DNA of 64,000 nt from Halorubrum distributum JCM 10118 (GCF_000337335.1 NZ_AOJN01000062.1:1-64000), one strand, 5' to 3'; positions 18,444 through 27,944 are shown, numbered from the stretch's first letter. The notes: generated by a model from the sequence alone, not told the origin. Translations and numbers: made by a program.

Positions 18444-19274
18444 TTACGGCCGGCGGACGAATCGACCGTCGTCGACCGCGACCCGCAGGTCGATCGTCTC
18501 GTCGAGGAAGTTCAGGACGGTGGCGACGTTGGGGTCCGCGTCGGCGTCGACGTACAGCTGTAACGCGCCGCCCGCGTCGTCGAGGCGCGCGGCGAGCATG
18601 CGGACGAACGCCACCGCCCGTTCGACGTCGAAGGAGGCGACGATCTGGTGGAAGACGCTCACTTCCAGCGAGATGCGCTCGCCGGGCTCGTGGTTGGCGT
18701 CGAGGATCCGCGAGACCGTCTCGCCGACCTCGTCCGGGGAGAGGCGCGGGTCGAGCTCGACGATCTCGGCGTTGCGTCCCTCGAAGTCGACGTCGGGCGT
18801 CGCCTCGAAGTCGTACTCGCCGGTCGAGACGATAACCGTCCGCCGGGGCCACGCGTCGAGGGCCCCGTCGAGCGCGCGCACCAGCCGCTCCGGGGTGGGA
18901 GTCACGGCCACCGCCAGCCCCGCGGCGCCGTGGAAATGCGCCCGGAGCGGGTCGGCCTCGTCGCCGGCGGCCGGCCCGTCGACGCGGACGACGCCGTCCC
19001 AGCCCACCAGGTCCGCCACGTGAGCCCCGCCGGCGATCCGGTCGGCCACGTGCTCGTGGAGGTGCGTCTTGAACTCGGCGACGGCCCCGTCAGTGTCGTA
19101 GGCGGTCTTGGCCGTGGCGCAGTACGGACAGTCCCAACTCACGCGGAAGTCCGACTTCGAGAGGGCGTCGGAGTGGTGCGCGAGCAGGTGCGAGCCCGTC
19201 ACCTCGGCCATCTCCGACCGGTCCCGCGTCCACGCGACGAACCCGCACCGGTCACACGCCCAGCGGCTCACCAT
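18444..19274 (-). CDS. Zinc-finger protein with degenerate RecA/RAD55-like domain
   Basis: A 276-residue protein of unknown function. Two zinc-finger motifs lie at the N-terminus: CDRCGF with later HLLAHH (about 7-34), and CPYCATA with HLHEH (about 49-75). The remaining 190 residues have the alternating pattern of a KaiC/RAD55-like core (VAVTPTPERLVRALDGAL, TVIVSTGEYDF, EVSVFHQIVASFDVERAVAFVRML) but no Walker A motif, so ATP binding is unlikely. Similar haloarchaeal proteins are thought to have regulatory roles; this is inference. Its last codons lie 90 bp from the HEAT-protein stop (convergent). Confidence 0.75.
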   Translation of the reverse strand: MVSRWACDRCGFVAWTRDRSEMAEVTGSHLLAHHSDALSKSDFRVSWDCPYCATAKTAYDTDGAVAEFKTHLHEHVADRIAGGAHVADLVGWDGVVRVDGPAAGDEADPLRAHFHGAAGLAVAVTPTPERLVRALDGALDAWPRRTVIVSTGEYDFEATPDVDFEGRNAEIVELDPRLSPDEVGETVSRILDANHEPGERISLEVSVFHQIVASFDVERAVAFVRMLAARLDDAGGALQLYVDADADPNVATVLNFLDETIDLRVAVDDGRFVRRP

Positions 19275-19386
19275 GGTCGAGAACGTACCTCACGAGACCC
19301 GTCGGAAGTACATGTATGTTGTGTTACGTGTGGCCGGCCGCCGCGCGCGGCGGGCTCGGCGGGCGCGACGGGCGCGACGACGGCGG

Positions 19387-20688
19387 TCACGCGGAATCGA
19401 CCGACCCGTCGCCGTCGACCGCCCCCGACGCGAACCCGTTCTCGTCGGCGTGTTCCACGCGGACCCGAGTGACCCGCGTCGCGGTCGCACCGGTGACGGC
19501 GAGCGTGACGTCGCCGACCGCGACGCGGTCGCCCTCGGACGGCAGCCGGCCGAGCTGTCGGGTTATCAGGCCCGCGACGGTCTCGGCGCCCGCGTCCGCG
19601 GGCAGCGCGAGCCCGAGCGTCTCGTTGAGGTGGGCCACCGTCGTCCACCCGCGGACCACGGCGGCGTCGGGCGCGACCACGTCGACGGCGTCCGTCTCCC
19701 ACCGCCCGACCAGCTCGCCGACCACCTCCTCGAAGAGGTCCTCCAGCGTCGCGATCCCGACGACCGCGCCGTGTTCGTCGACGACGATCACCATCCGCGC
19801 CTCGCTCGCGCGCATCTCCGCGAACAGCTCGTCGAGCGGCTTCGTCTCGGGGACGAACGTCGGCTCGCTGAGGACGCTCGCGAGGTCGGCGCCCGTCTCC
19901 TCGGCGCGGATCGCGTCGCGGACGTCGAGGACGCCGATCACGTCGTCGCGGTTCTCGCCGTACACCGGCATCCGGGTGACGCCCTCGCTCGCGGCCCGCG
20001 AGAGCGCGTCCGCCGGCGTCGCCGTCCGCGGGAGCGCGACCACGTCGGTCCGGGGGACCATCACCGCGTCGACGGTCGTGGTCTCCAGATCGAGGACGCC
20101 GCGGATCATCGCGCCCTCGTCGGGGTCGAGCGCGCCCGCGGCCTCGCCCGACCGAACGAGCGTCGCGATCTCCTCGCGGGTGAGGTACGACTCGATCGCG
20201 GACTCGCCCCCCGTGAAGCGGTTGACGACCCCGGAGAGTGCCTCGAACACGTACAGGACGGGGCGGAGGACGCGCTGGATCGCGACGACGATCCGCGAGA
20301 CGCGGAGCGCGTGCTTCTCGGCGTTGGCGACCGCGTACGACTTCGGCGCGATCTCGCCGAAGACGATGACGAAGAGCGAGGTGACGAGCGTCGACCCCGT
20401 GGCCGCCTCGCCGCCGGAGAAGCCGAACCGGACGAACACCGCGGTCGCGACCGACGCCGCGGCGATGTTGGCGACGTTGTTGCTCACGAGGGCCGTGACG
20501 AGGAAGCGGTGCGAGTCGTCGCGCAGCGCCGACAGCGCCCGGGCGCCGGGGACGTCGGTCGCGACGAGCGAGTCGATCCGGTGGGTCGGCACGGAGAACA
20601 CCGCGAGTTCCGAACTGGAGAAGAAGGCGCTCACCGCGGTCAGCGCGAGGATGGCGCCGACGCCGACGAACGCGATCGTGAGGTCCAT
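19387..20688 (-). CDS. CNNM/CorC-type membrane protein with CBS pair
   Basis: A 433-residue hemolysin C/CorC-like protein. An N-terminal CNNM (DUF21) transmembrane domain (about 1-190; SAFFSSSELAVFSV, then VSNNVANIAAASVATAV and FGEIAPKSYAVANAE) is followed by two CBS domains (about 205-330; VMVPRTDVVALPR, RMPVYGENRDDVIGVLDVRD, EARMVIVVDEHGAVVGIATLEDLFEEVVGEL) and a C-terminal CorC_HlyC domain. Relatives act in Mg or other divalent-cation balance. The ATG at 20688 fits TTTTATA at 20706-20714, 26 nt upstream (leaderless). An ORB-like site lies in the 170-bp gap to serA. Confidence 0.92.
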   Translation of the reverse strand: MDLTIAFVGVGAILALTAVSAFFSSSELAVFSVPTHRIDSLVATDVPGARALSALRDDSHRFLVTALVSNNVANIAAASVATAVFVRFGFSGGEAATGSTLVTSLFVIVFGEIAPKSYAVANAEKHALRVSRIVVAIQRVLRPVLYVFEALSGVVNRFTGGESAIESYLTREEIATLVRSGEAAGALDPDEGAMIRGVLDLETTTVDAVMVPRTDVVALPRTATPADALSRAASEGVTRMPVYGENRDDVIGVLDVRDAIRAEETGADLASVLSEPTFVPETKPLDELFAEMRASEARMVIVVDEHGAVVGIATLEDLFEEVVGELVGRWETDAVDVVAPDAAVVRGWTTVAHLNETLGLALPADAGAETVAGLITRQLGRLPSEGDRVAVGDVTLAVTGATATRVTRVRVEHADENGFASGAVDGDGSVDSA

Positions 20689-20752
20689 ACCGCCACATGC
20701 GGCCGGGTATAAAAGGGAGTACCGACGCCGCAGATACCCACGAACGCGCATT

Positions 20753-20774
20753 CTCCACCGGAAACGGAGGGGTC
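20753..20774 (+). promoter_or_regulatory. ORB-like motif 1
   Basis: The sequence matches TCCA-N3-GAAACG-N2-GGGGTC and resembles the archaeal origin-recognition box bound by Orc1/Cdc6. It lies between the CorC-like gene and serA. Two more sites with the same spacing and strand occur at 42955 and 49064. Confidence 0.45.
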
Positions 20775-20858
20775 GATACACACGAGCGCGGATCCGTTCG
20801 GGCGGCAAAACGGCGCGATTCGGAAAGCGTTAACCCCGCGCCGCGGGTGCGTTTCGAC

Positions 20859-22463
20859 ATGAAGGTACTCGTGACCGACCCCATCGCGGACGCGGGGTTG
20901 GACCGACTCAGAGACGCCGGCCACGAGGTCGTCACCGACTACGAGAGCGAGGGGGAGGCGTTGCTCGACGCCGTCGCCGACGCGAACGCGCTGATCGTGC
21001 GGTCCGGGACCGACGTGAACGAGGCCGTCTTCGAGGCCGCGACCGAGCTGGTCATCGTCGGCCGCGCCGGCATCGGCGTCGACAACATCGACATCGAGGC
21101 CGCCACCGACCACGGCGTCATCGTCGCGAACGCGCCCGAGGGGAACGTCCGCGCCGCCGCCGAGCACACCGTCGCGATGACGTTCGCCGTCGCGCGCTCG
21201 ATCCCGCAGGCCCACGGCCGCCTCGTCGGCGGCGAGTGGGCGAAAGGCGAGTTCCTCGGCACCGAGGTGAACAACAAGACGCTCACCATCGTCGGGCTCG
21301 GCCGCGTCGGCCAGGAGGTCGCCAAGCGCCTCGACTCGCTCGGGATGGACCTCGTCGTCTACGACCCGTACATCTCCGAGGAGCGCGCCGACCGGATGGG
21401 CGCCGAGCTCGTCGAGGACCTCCACGACGCGCTCGCGGCCGGCGACTTCGCGACGATCCACACCCCGCTCCTCCCCGAGACGGAGGGGATGATCGGCGAG
21501 GCCGAGCTGGCACAGCTGGAGGGCGGCTACCTCATCAACTGCGCCCGCGGCGGCATCGTCGACGAGGGCGCGCTCGCCGAGGCGGTCGACGACGGCGTCC
21601 TCGCGGGCGCCGCGCTCGACTCCTTCGCGGAGGAGCCGCTCCCGCAGGACTCGCCGCTGCTCGACGTCGAGGAGATCGTCGTGACCCCCCACCTCGGCGC
21701 CTCGACGGAGGCGGCCCAGGAGAACGTCGCGGTCGACACCGCGGAGGCCGTCCTCGCGGCGTTCGACGACGAGCCCGTCCTGACCGCGCTCAACGCGCCC
21801 TCCGTCGACGAGAGCGCGTTCCCGCGGATCGAGCCGTACATCGACGTGGCCGAGACCGCCGGAAAGGTGGCCGCACAGCTGCTCGACGGCCGTATCACCG
21901 AGGTGGAGGCCACCTACGAGGGCGACATCGCCGCGGAGGAGGTCGACCTCGTCACCGCGAGCGCGCTGAAGGGCGTCTTCGAGCCGCTGGAGTGGCAGGT
22001 GAACGCGGTGAACGCGCCGCGGCTCGCGGAGGAGCGCGGCATCGAGGTGACGGAGTCGAAGACGCGACAGACAGACGACTTCCAGAGCCTCGTCCGCGTC
22101 ACCGTCCGCAACGGCGACGACGAGATCGCGGTCGAGGGGACGCTGTTCGCGGGCGAGGACGCCCGCATCGTCCGGATCGACGGGTTCCGTGTCGACGCGG
22201 TCCCGTACGGCCACATGCTCGTCGCGCGCAACACCGACGAGCCCGGCGTCATCGGCCTCATCGGCACCGTCCTCGGCGACCACGACGTGAACATCGCCGG
22301 GATGTTCAACGGCCGCGAGACGCAGGGCGGGGAGGCGCTCACCGTCTACAACCTCGACTCGGCCGTCCCGGACGCGGCGGTCGAGGAGCTGCTCGCGGAC
22401 GACCGGGTCGTCGAGATCACCGAGATCACGCTGGACGGCGCAGACGGGCGCGCCGACGAGTAG
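20859..22463 (+). CDS. serA: D-3-phosphoglycerate dehydrogenase
   Basis: A 534-residue type-1 (long) enzyme for the first step of serine synthesis, 3-phosphoglycerate to phosphohydroxypyruvate with NAD. Residues about 1-310 form the catalytic and Rossmann parts: GRAGIGVDNIDIEAAT, GLGRVGQEVAKRL, the Arg of NCARGGIVDE, and the catalytic His of TPHLGASTEAAQ. An allosteric substrate-binding domain (about 315-450) and a C-terminal ACT domain (DEPGVIGLIGTVLGDHDVNIAGM) follow, the latter normally sensing serine. The ATG at 20859 begins MKVLVTDPIADAG, as in relatives; the upstream extension is not coding-like. It converges on a histidine kinase with only 13 bp between, where a T5 run sits. Confidence 0.97.
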   Translation: MKVLVTDPIADAGLDRLRDAGHEVVTDYESEGEALLDAVADANALIVRSGTDVNEAVFEAATELVIVGRAGIGVDNIDIEAATDHGVIVANAPEGNVRAAAEHTVAMTFAVARSIPQAHGRLVGGEWAKGEFLGTEVNNKTLTIVGLGRVGQEVAKRLDSLGMDLVVYDPYISEERADRMGAELVEDLHDALAAGDFATIHTPLLPETEGMIGEAELAQLEGGYLINCARGGIVDEGALAEAVDDGVLAGAALDSFAEEPLPQDSPLLDVEEIVVTPHLGASTEAAQENVAVDTAEAVLAAFDDEPVLTALNAPSVDESAFPRIEPYIDVAETAGKVAAQLLDGRITEVEATYEGDIAAEEVDLVTASALKGVFEPLEWQVNAVNAPRLAEERGIEVTESKTRQTDDFQSLVRVTVRNGDDEIAVEGTLFAGEDARIVRIDGFRVDAVPYGHMLVARNTDEPGVIGLIGTVLGDHDVNIAGMFNGRETQGGEALTVYNLDSAVPDAAVEELLADDRVVEITEITLDGADGRADE

Positions 22464-22476
22464 CGCGCCCGGTCGG

Positions 22477-24243
22477 CTATTTTTCCGTCGCGAGCGGCTC
22501 CGAGGGCGTTGCGAGCGCGTCCGGGTCGGCGACGACGGGCGCCGCGACCTCAGCGACCGGTCGGTCGCCGAAGCCGACGACGAACGCCGCGCCGTCGCCG
22601 ACGGCCATCGCCCCCGCGTCGGGGACCGCGTCCGTCTCCCCGCGACCCCGCCCGGCGGCGACAGTCCACCCGTGCGACGCGGCGAGCGTCGCGACGGACG
22701 CGAGGCCGATCCCCGTGCCGTCGTCGGCGGTCGTGTAGCCGCGGTCGAAGGCCCGGTCGCGCTCCGCCGGCGGGATCCCGGGGCCGTCGTCGACGACCGC
22801 GAAGCCCCCGTCGAGCGCGACGGCGGTCACGGCCGGGTCGGGACCGGCGTGAACTGCCGCGTTCCGGAAGAGGTTCTCAAGGACGCTGCGCACCGCCGCC
22901 CTGTCCGCGACGTACGACTCGTCGCCCGCGACCGTCAGCGTCGCGGCCGCCGTCTCCGCGGTCCGCCACGCGTCCTCGGCCAGCGTCGCGAACCGGAACG
23001 ACTCGGCGTCGGTGTCGGGGTCCGGGTGGTCGACGGCCGCGAGCGTCTCGTCGACGATCTCGAATATCCGGTCGTGAGCCCCCTCGACGCGCTCGATCGC
23101 CGCCTCGTCGCCCCCGGTCGCGAGGTCCGTGAACCCGTCCGCGACCGCCAGCGGGTTCTTGATGTCGTGCGCCAGCGCGTGCGTCAGCGTCTGGAGCCGG
23201 TCGTTCGCCACCTCCAGATCCCGCCGGTTGCGCTCCGAGTCGGTCACGTCCCGCAGCAGCAGCACCGTGCCCTGCGAGCGGCTACCGAGCGTCGGGAGCG
23301 GGACGGCCGAAAGCGAGACGAAGCGGGTCTCCCCGTCGACCTCGACGCGCAGCGGCTCGTCTGGGGCCTCCCCGCGCCGGTACGCGGCGCGGACCTCTGG
23401 GGCGCTCGACAGCGCGTCGGCGACCGTCGCGCCGACCGCGACGTCGTCGCCGAGCCACGCGCGCGCCGCCGGGTTCGTGTCCGCGATCCGACCGCTCCGG
23501 TCGACGACGACGATGGGGTCCGGGATCGCCTTCAGGGTCACCTGCCGGGCGACGGGCGTCACGCCGAGCGTCGGCCCGCGCCGGAGCGCGGCCGTGAAGG
23601 CGACGCCCGTGAGCACGAACAGGAGTTCGGGCCGGAACGCGGGCCCGCCCCCGAGGACGACGAACTGCGCGGCCCACGGCGCCCCGGAGCCGACGAGCAG
23701 CAGCCCCGCGGAGGTGCGGAACGCGGGCGCCGAGTCGTATACGCCGTACGCGAGCGTCGCGAACGTCGCGACGAGCAGGAGCTGCGAGTAGAGCCAGCCG
23801 GCCCACCACGCCGGGCCGAGCTCCCGGACCAGCACCGTTCCGGAGCCGAACGCGACGACGTCGGTGCCGGCCCGGACCAGCCCGTGGTAGTCGTTCGTCC
23901 AGCTCAGCAGCGTCAGCGCGGCGAGCGGGGCAGCCAGGACGAGCAGCCGACGCCGCGAGATCCACGCGTCGTAGCCGAGGTACGACGCGACGAACGCGAC
24001 CGCCGCGACCGGGACGACGGCGGTCGCGGGGTACTGGACGTTGAGCCAGAACACCTTGCCGGCCTCGGTCGCCGCGACCGCCTCGCCGAACAGCCCGGCG
24101 GACCACCAGAAGATCGCGCCCATGAACGCGGCCGCGGCGAGCCCGCCCGGCTCGTCGCGGTACTCGAACGCGGCCGCGGTGGCGCCGGCGGCCACGGTCG
24201 CGGCGAGCGCGGCGAGCGGCGCCGTCAGCGAGACCTCTATCAA
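22477..24243 (-). CDS. Histidine kinase with N-terminal 7TM sensor and PAS domain
   Basis: A 588-residue sensor kinase. Seven N-terminal hydrophobic helices (about 1-225) of the 7TM sensor type, then PAS (IPDPIVVVDRSGRIADTNPAARAWLG), a HisKA domain with the phospho-His in THALAHDIKNPLAV, and a HATPase domain (ENLFRNAAVHAG, VDDGPGIP, GTGIGLASV). The last 40 residues are an extension not needed for catalysis. TATA-like TATTATATAG at about 24263-24273, 27 nt upstream, gives a leaderless start at 24243. It is divergent from the lactamase-fold hydrolase gene at 24418, with 174 bp between. Its architecture matches the kinase at 4397-6199, but the two differ in the H-box. Confidence 0.9.
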   Translation of the reverse strand: MIEVSLTAPLAALAATVAAGATAAAFEYRDEPGGLAAAAFMGAIFWWSAGLFGEAVAATEAGKVFWLNVQYPATAVVPVAAVAFVASYLGYDAWISRRRLLVLAAPLAALTLLSWTNDYHGLVRAGTDVVAFGSGTVLVRELGPAWWAGWLYSQLLLVATFATLAYGVYDSAPAFRTSAGLLLVGSGAPWAAQFVVLGGGPAFRPELLFVLTGVAFTAALRRGPTLGVTPVARQVTLKAIPDPIVVVDRSGRIADTNPAARAWLGDDVAVGATVADALSSAPEVRAAYRRGEAPDEPLRVEVDGETRFVSLSAVPLPTLGSRSQGTVLLLRDVTDSERNRRDLEVANDRLQTLTHALAHDIKNPLAVADGFTDLATGGDEAAIERVEGAHDRIFEIVDETLAAVDHPDPDTDAESFRFATLAEDAWRTAETAAATLTVAGDESYVADRAAVRSVLENLFRNAAVHAGPDPAVTAVALDGGFAVVDDGPGIPPAERDRAFDRGYTTADDGTGIGLASVATLAASHGWTVAAGRGRGETDAVPDAGAMAVGDGAAFVVGFGDRPVAEVAAPVVADPDALATPSEPLATEK

Positions 24244-24417
24244 CTTGTTTGTTGTTCAATACGCTACTATATAATACAAACCGTCGGCGTATCGCGCCTG
24301 AATATCGGCGGCGCGGCCCGCGCGCGACGCGTCGACCCCGGGCGAGCGGCGGGGCCAGAGGTCGGCGACCCGTCAAAGAGGTATGTTTATGAACTATCAT
24401 TAAGAACGCTGAACTGT

Positions 24418-25224
24418 ATGGTGGAAGCTGAGGTCCACGTCATCGACCGCGGCGGGTTGTACTGCGATATGAACTACATGATGGAGGCGAACACTATCGG
24501 GAGCCACGACGAACCCAACCCCGACACCGAGTACGGGGAGATCCCAGTGTGGAACCTCGTCATCGATCACCCGGAGGCGACGATCCTCTGGGACACCGGA
24601 TCGCACCACGACGCCGCCGACGGCCACTGGCCGGAGGGGCTCGTTCAGGCGTTCTATCCGCACGACGCGAGCGAGCACCGCCTCGACGACGACTTGGAGG
24701 ACGCGGGCTACTCGCTCGACGACATCGACGCGGTGTTCCAGAGCCACCTCCACCTCGACCACGCCGGTGGCCTGGAGTTCTTCGCGGGCACCGACACGCC
24801 AGTGTACGTCCACGAGGAGGAGCTGAAGTTCGCCTACTACAGCGCGAAGACCGACGAGGGGAGCAGCGCGTACGTCCTCGACGACTTCGACCACGACCTG
24901 AACTGGCGGGTCCTCCACCGCGACCGCGAGGAGCGCTTCGCCGACCTGGAGTTCGTCCGCTTCCCCGGCCACACGCCCGGGCTCACCGGCTCGGTGATCC
25001 ACCTCGACGACGAGGGGACGCTGGTGTTCACCGGCGATCAGGTGTACATGGACGAGAACTACGAGGCGGGCACGCCGCTCGGCGGGCCCCTCGTCTGGGG
25101 GAAGACGGAGTGGGCAGAGAGCCTGAACCGGATCCGCGAGCTGGAGCGGCGTCACGACGCCGAGATCGTGTTCGGCCACGACCCCGAGCAGTTCGAGGCG
25201 ATCCAGCCGGGGTGGGGAGTGTGA
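24418..25224 (+). CDS. Metallo-beta-lactamase-fold hydrolase, N-acyl-homoserine-lactonase-like
   Basis: A 268-residue protein with the binuclear-zinc signature HLHLDHAGG (about 118-126), further His/Asp ligands in FPGHTPGLTGS and FTGDQVY, and His of FGHDPEQF near the C-terminus. The layout and length match the AHL-lactonase (AiiA/AttM-like) branch, but many such enzymes open other lactones or esters, so the substrate is not certain. It overlaps by 4 nt (GTGA) with the iron alcohol dehydrogenase gene, so the two are translationally coupled and may act on one substrate, perhaps lactone opening followed by alcohol oxidation (inference). TATA-like TTTATGAA about 27 nt before the ATG. Confidence 0.88.
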   Translation: MVEAEVHVIDRGGLYCDMNYMMEANTIGSHDEPNPDTEYGEIPVWNLVIDHPEATILWDTGSHHDAADGHWPEGLVQAFYPHDASEHRLDDDLEDAGYSLDDIDAVFQSHLHLDHAGGLEFFAGTDTPVYVHEEELKFAYYSAKTDEGSSAYVLDDFDHDLNWRVLHRDREERFADLEFVRFPGHTPGLTGSVIHLDDEGTLVFTGDQVYMDENYEAGTPLGGPLVWGKTEWAESLNRIRELERRHDAEIVFGHDPEQFEAIQPGWGV

Positions 25225-26534
25225 GCTACGAGCGCTCCGTCTCCGCCGACCCGCACGAGCTCTCGCCGGAGACGGTCTGGGAGGTCCAGATGCCGGCGGT
25301 CCGCGTGGGGGCTGGCGCGGCCGACGAGCTCGGCTACCAGCTCGGTCAGCTCGGGCTCGACGGCGACGAGCGCGGGCTGATCGTCACCGACTCGGACCTC
25401 GTCTCGCTGGGCCACGTCGACCGCGTCGCGGACGAGCTGGCGGCCGACGGCCTCGACGTCGACGTGTACGACGGGGTCGAGCGCGAGCCCAGCATCGAGG
25501 CGGTCGGGGAGTGTATCGCGTTCGTCCGCGAAGAGATGGGCGAGGACGGGTACGACTTCTACCTCGGGTTGGGCGGCGGGAGCTGTATGGACACCGCGAA
25601 GGCGACCCGGGCCGTCATCGCGAACGGCGGCGACGTGCTCGACTACGTGGCCGCGCCGACGGGCGCGGGCGAGGACCTCACCGAGTCGGGCCCGCCGCTG
25701 ATCCTGTTGCCGACGACGGCGGGGACGGGCTCCGAGATCTCCCCCGTCGCGATCCTCTCGGTGCCCGAGAAGGACATCAAGGAGGGGATCTCCAGCCCGC
25801 ACGTCCGCGCCGACGCCGCGGTGCTCGACCCGACGCTCACCACGACGCTGCCGCCGGACCTCACGGCGAAGACCGCGATGGACGCGCTCGGCCACGCGAT
25901 CGAGGGGTACACCACCCACCGCTACGACGACCTGCTCCGGCCGGAGGACCCGGCCGACCGCCCCGTGTACGCCGGCCGCACCGGCTTCACGGAGATGTTC
26001 AGCGAGAAGGCGATCGACCTGCTCTCCTCGAACGTGCGCCGCGTCGTCAACAACGGCGACGACGTCGAGGCGCGCGGCGCGATGCTGAAGGGCGCGCTGT
26101 TCGGCGCGATCGCCGGGCTCACCGCCGGCGCGAGCCTCGCGCACGCGATGGCGTACCCCGTCGGCAACAACTACCACACCTATCACGGGGAGACCATCGC
26201 GGCGCTCACGCCCGCGAGCACCCTCGGCTACAACGTCGCCAGCGACCCGCCGCGGTTCGCGAAGGTGGCGGAGATGCTCGGCGCCGACACCTCGGGGATG
26301 AGCACCCGGGAGGCCGCCGACGAGGCCCGAGAGGAGTTCGTGCGGCTCCAGCGCGACCTCAACGTGCTCCCGAGCGGACTCAACGAACTGGCCGGAATCA
26401 CCGACGACGACATCGGCGTACTCGCCGAGAGCACCGTGGAGAGCCAGCAGCGGCTGCTCCGGTGTAACCCGCGGCCCGTGACGGCGGAGGACGTCGAAGA
26501 GGTGTTCCGGGACGCGCTGTACAACTGGGAGTAG
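25221..26534 (+). CDS. Iron-containing alcohol dehydrogenase
   Basis: A 437-residue group III (Fe-dependent) alcohol dehydrogenase, NAD(P)-dependent. It has the cofactor loop LGGGSCMDTAKA, the PTTAGTGSEISPVAIL segment and the metal-binding Asp/His cluster AMDALGHAIEGYTTH, AGASLAHAMAYPVGNNYHTYHGE. It starts at GTG within the overlap GTGA with the upstream hydrolase gene, a typical coupling arrangement. Relatives include hydroxyacid-oxoacid transhydrogenases and 4-hydroxybutyrate dehydrogenases; the exact substrate is open. It is the second and last gene of a two-gene operon. Confidence 0.92.
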   Translation: MSYERSVSADPHELSPETVWEVQMPAVRVGAGAADELGYQLGQLGLDGDERGLIVTDSDLVSLGHVDRVADELAADGLDVDVYDGVEREPSIEAVGECIAFVREEMGEDGYDFYLGLGGGSCMDTAKATRAVIANGGDVLDYVAAPTGAGEDLTESGPPLILLPTTAGTGSEISPVAILSVPEKDIKEGISSPHVRADAAVLDPTLTTTLPPDLTAKTAMDALGHAIEGYTTHRYDDLLRPEDPADRPVYAGRTGFTEMFSEKAIDLLSSNVRRVVNNGDDVEARGAMLKGALFGAIAGLTAGASLAHAMAYPVGNNYHTYHGETIAALTPASTLGYNVASDPPRFAKVAEMLGADTSGMSTREAADEAREEFVRLQRDLNVLPSGLNELAGITDDDIGVLAESTVESQQRLLRCNPRPVTAEDVEEVFRDALYNWE

Positions 26535-26552
26535 CGCGCGCGGCCGACCCGA

Positions 26553-27836
26553 TCAGTCGTGTAAGAGGTCGAGGATCGAGTCGACGTCGTTCGGGACCGG
26601 CTCCGGGTCGCCGCCGGCCTCGTAGGCCGCGTCGGGATCTTTTAAGAGATGGCCGGTCGTCAGGCAGACGACCCGCTCGTCGTCGTCGACGACGCCCGAA
26701 CGCCGGAGCTTCTTGAGGCCCGCGAGGCTCGCCGCGGAGGCGGGCTCGACGCCGACGCCCTCGCTGGCGAGGTGGCGCTGCGCGGCGGTGATCTCCGCGT
26801 CGCTCACGGCGACCGCGGTGCCGCCGGTGTTGCGGATCCCGGGGATCGCTTTCGGCGCGTTGACCGGGTTGCCGATGCGGATCGCGGTCGCGCGCGTCTC
26901 GACCTCCTCCCAGCGACGGACCTCGTCGTTCCCTTCCTCGATCGCCTCGACCATCGGCGCCGCGCCCTCGGCCTGAACGCCGGTGAGCTTGGGGACCTCG
27001 TCGACGTCGAGCGCGCCCGACTGGACGAGCTCGCGGAAGCCCTTGTACAGCGCGGAGGTGTTCCCCGCGTTGCCGACGGGGAGGACGATGCGGTCGGGGA
27101 AGACGCCGTAGTCGGCGTAGAACTCCTCGAGGATCTCGAAGCCGATCGTCTTCTGGCCCTCCAGCCGGAACGGGTTCAGCGAGTTGAGCAGGTACGCCTC
27201 GCCGCGGGCGGCCAGCTCCTGGACGATGTCGAGGCAGGCGTCGAAGTTGCCGTCGACCTCCAGGATTCGCGCGCCGTGGAGGCTGGCCTGCGCGATCTTC
27301 CCCGCGGCGACCTTCCCCGCCGGCAGGAGGACGAGCGTCTGCATCCCGCCGCGGCCGCCGTACGCCGCGAGCGCGGCCGAGGTGTTGCCCGTCGAGGCGC
27401 ACGCGAGCGCGCCGACGCCCAGCTCCTTCGCCACGCGGACGCCGACGGTCATCCCGCGGTCCTTGAACGAGCCGGTGGGGTTCATCCCCTCGTGTTTGAT
27501 CCGGAGCGCGTCGACGCCCACCGACTCCTCGATGCGCGGGACGCGGTGGAGCGGCGTGTCGCCCTCGGGGAGCGTGACGCCGAGGTCGAAGGGGAGCGCC
27601 TCGCGGTAGCGCCAGACGCCGCGCTCGGGCCCGTCGGAGGGCGCGCCCGCGCCGAACTCGTCGAACGTCGGCGGGTCGTCGTACCGGACTTCGAGCAGGC
27701 CGTCGCACTCGTCGCAGGTGTACCGGACGGCCTCGAAGGGGGCGAACGTCTCGTCGCACTCGATACACGCGAGCCACGTCCCGTCGGCGGCGCAGTCGGG
27801 CGCCGCCGGGGCCGGGGCGTCGATGGCGAGATCCAT
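26553..27836 (-). CDS. thrC: Threonine synthase
   Basis: A 427-residue PLP enzyme turning O-phosphohomoserine into threonine. An N-terminal zinc-ribbon-like extension (CIECDETFAPFEAVRYTCDEC, about 24-44), common in archaeal threonine synthases, precedes the fold-type II core. PLP lysine in NPTGSFKDRGMT (Lys about 126), phosphate loop PVGNAGNTSALYKG, substrate-binding ASTGNTSAALAAYGG. TATA-like CTTAAGCC at 27863-27868 gives a leaderless start. Aspartate kinase, an earlier enzyme of the same pathway, lies at 52-53 kb in this window; serA is nearby. Confidence 0.96.
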   Translation of the reverse strand: MDLAIDAPAPAAPDCAADGTWLACIECDETFAPFEAVRYTCDECDGLLEVRYDDPPTFDEFGAGAPSDGPERGVWRYREALPFDLGVTLPEGDTPLHRVPRIEESVGVDALRIKHEGMNPTGSFKDRGMTVGVRVAKELGVGALACASTGNTSAALAAYGGRGGMQTLVLLPAGKVAAGKIAQASLHGARILEVDGNFDACLDIVQELAARGEAYLLNSLNPFRLEGQKTIGFEILEEFYADYGVFPDRIVLPVGNAGNTSALYKGFRELVQSGALDVDEVPKLTGVQAEGAAPMVEAIEEGNDEVRRWEEVETRATAIRIGNPVNAPKAIPGIRNTGGTAVAVSDAEITAAQRHLASEGVGVEPASAASLAGLKKLRRSGVVDDDERVVCLTTGHLLKDPDAAYEAGGDPEPVPNDVDSILDLLHD

Positions 27837-27944
27837 TACGACGAGGTCCGTTCCGCCGCGGCTTAAGACGGGCGGTCGGAACGGACGTTGCCGGCCGGAA
27901 CGAAGGTGTTCGGTCGTCGCTGGCCGGAACGAAGCTGTCCGGTC

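Noticed and set aside
20697-20858. N-terminal extension of serA by 54 codons.
   Set aside because: The family starts at MKVLVTDP; the extension lies over the promoter of the divergent gene and the ORB-like motif.
27850-27944. Regulatory tandem repeat between thrC and the small zinc-finger gene (GGCCGGAACGAAG twice).
   Set aside because: Only two imperfect units, not at a promoter distance; too weak to call.
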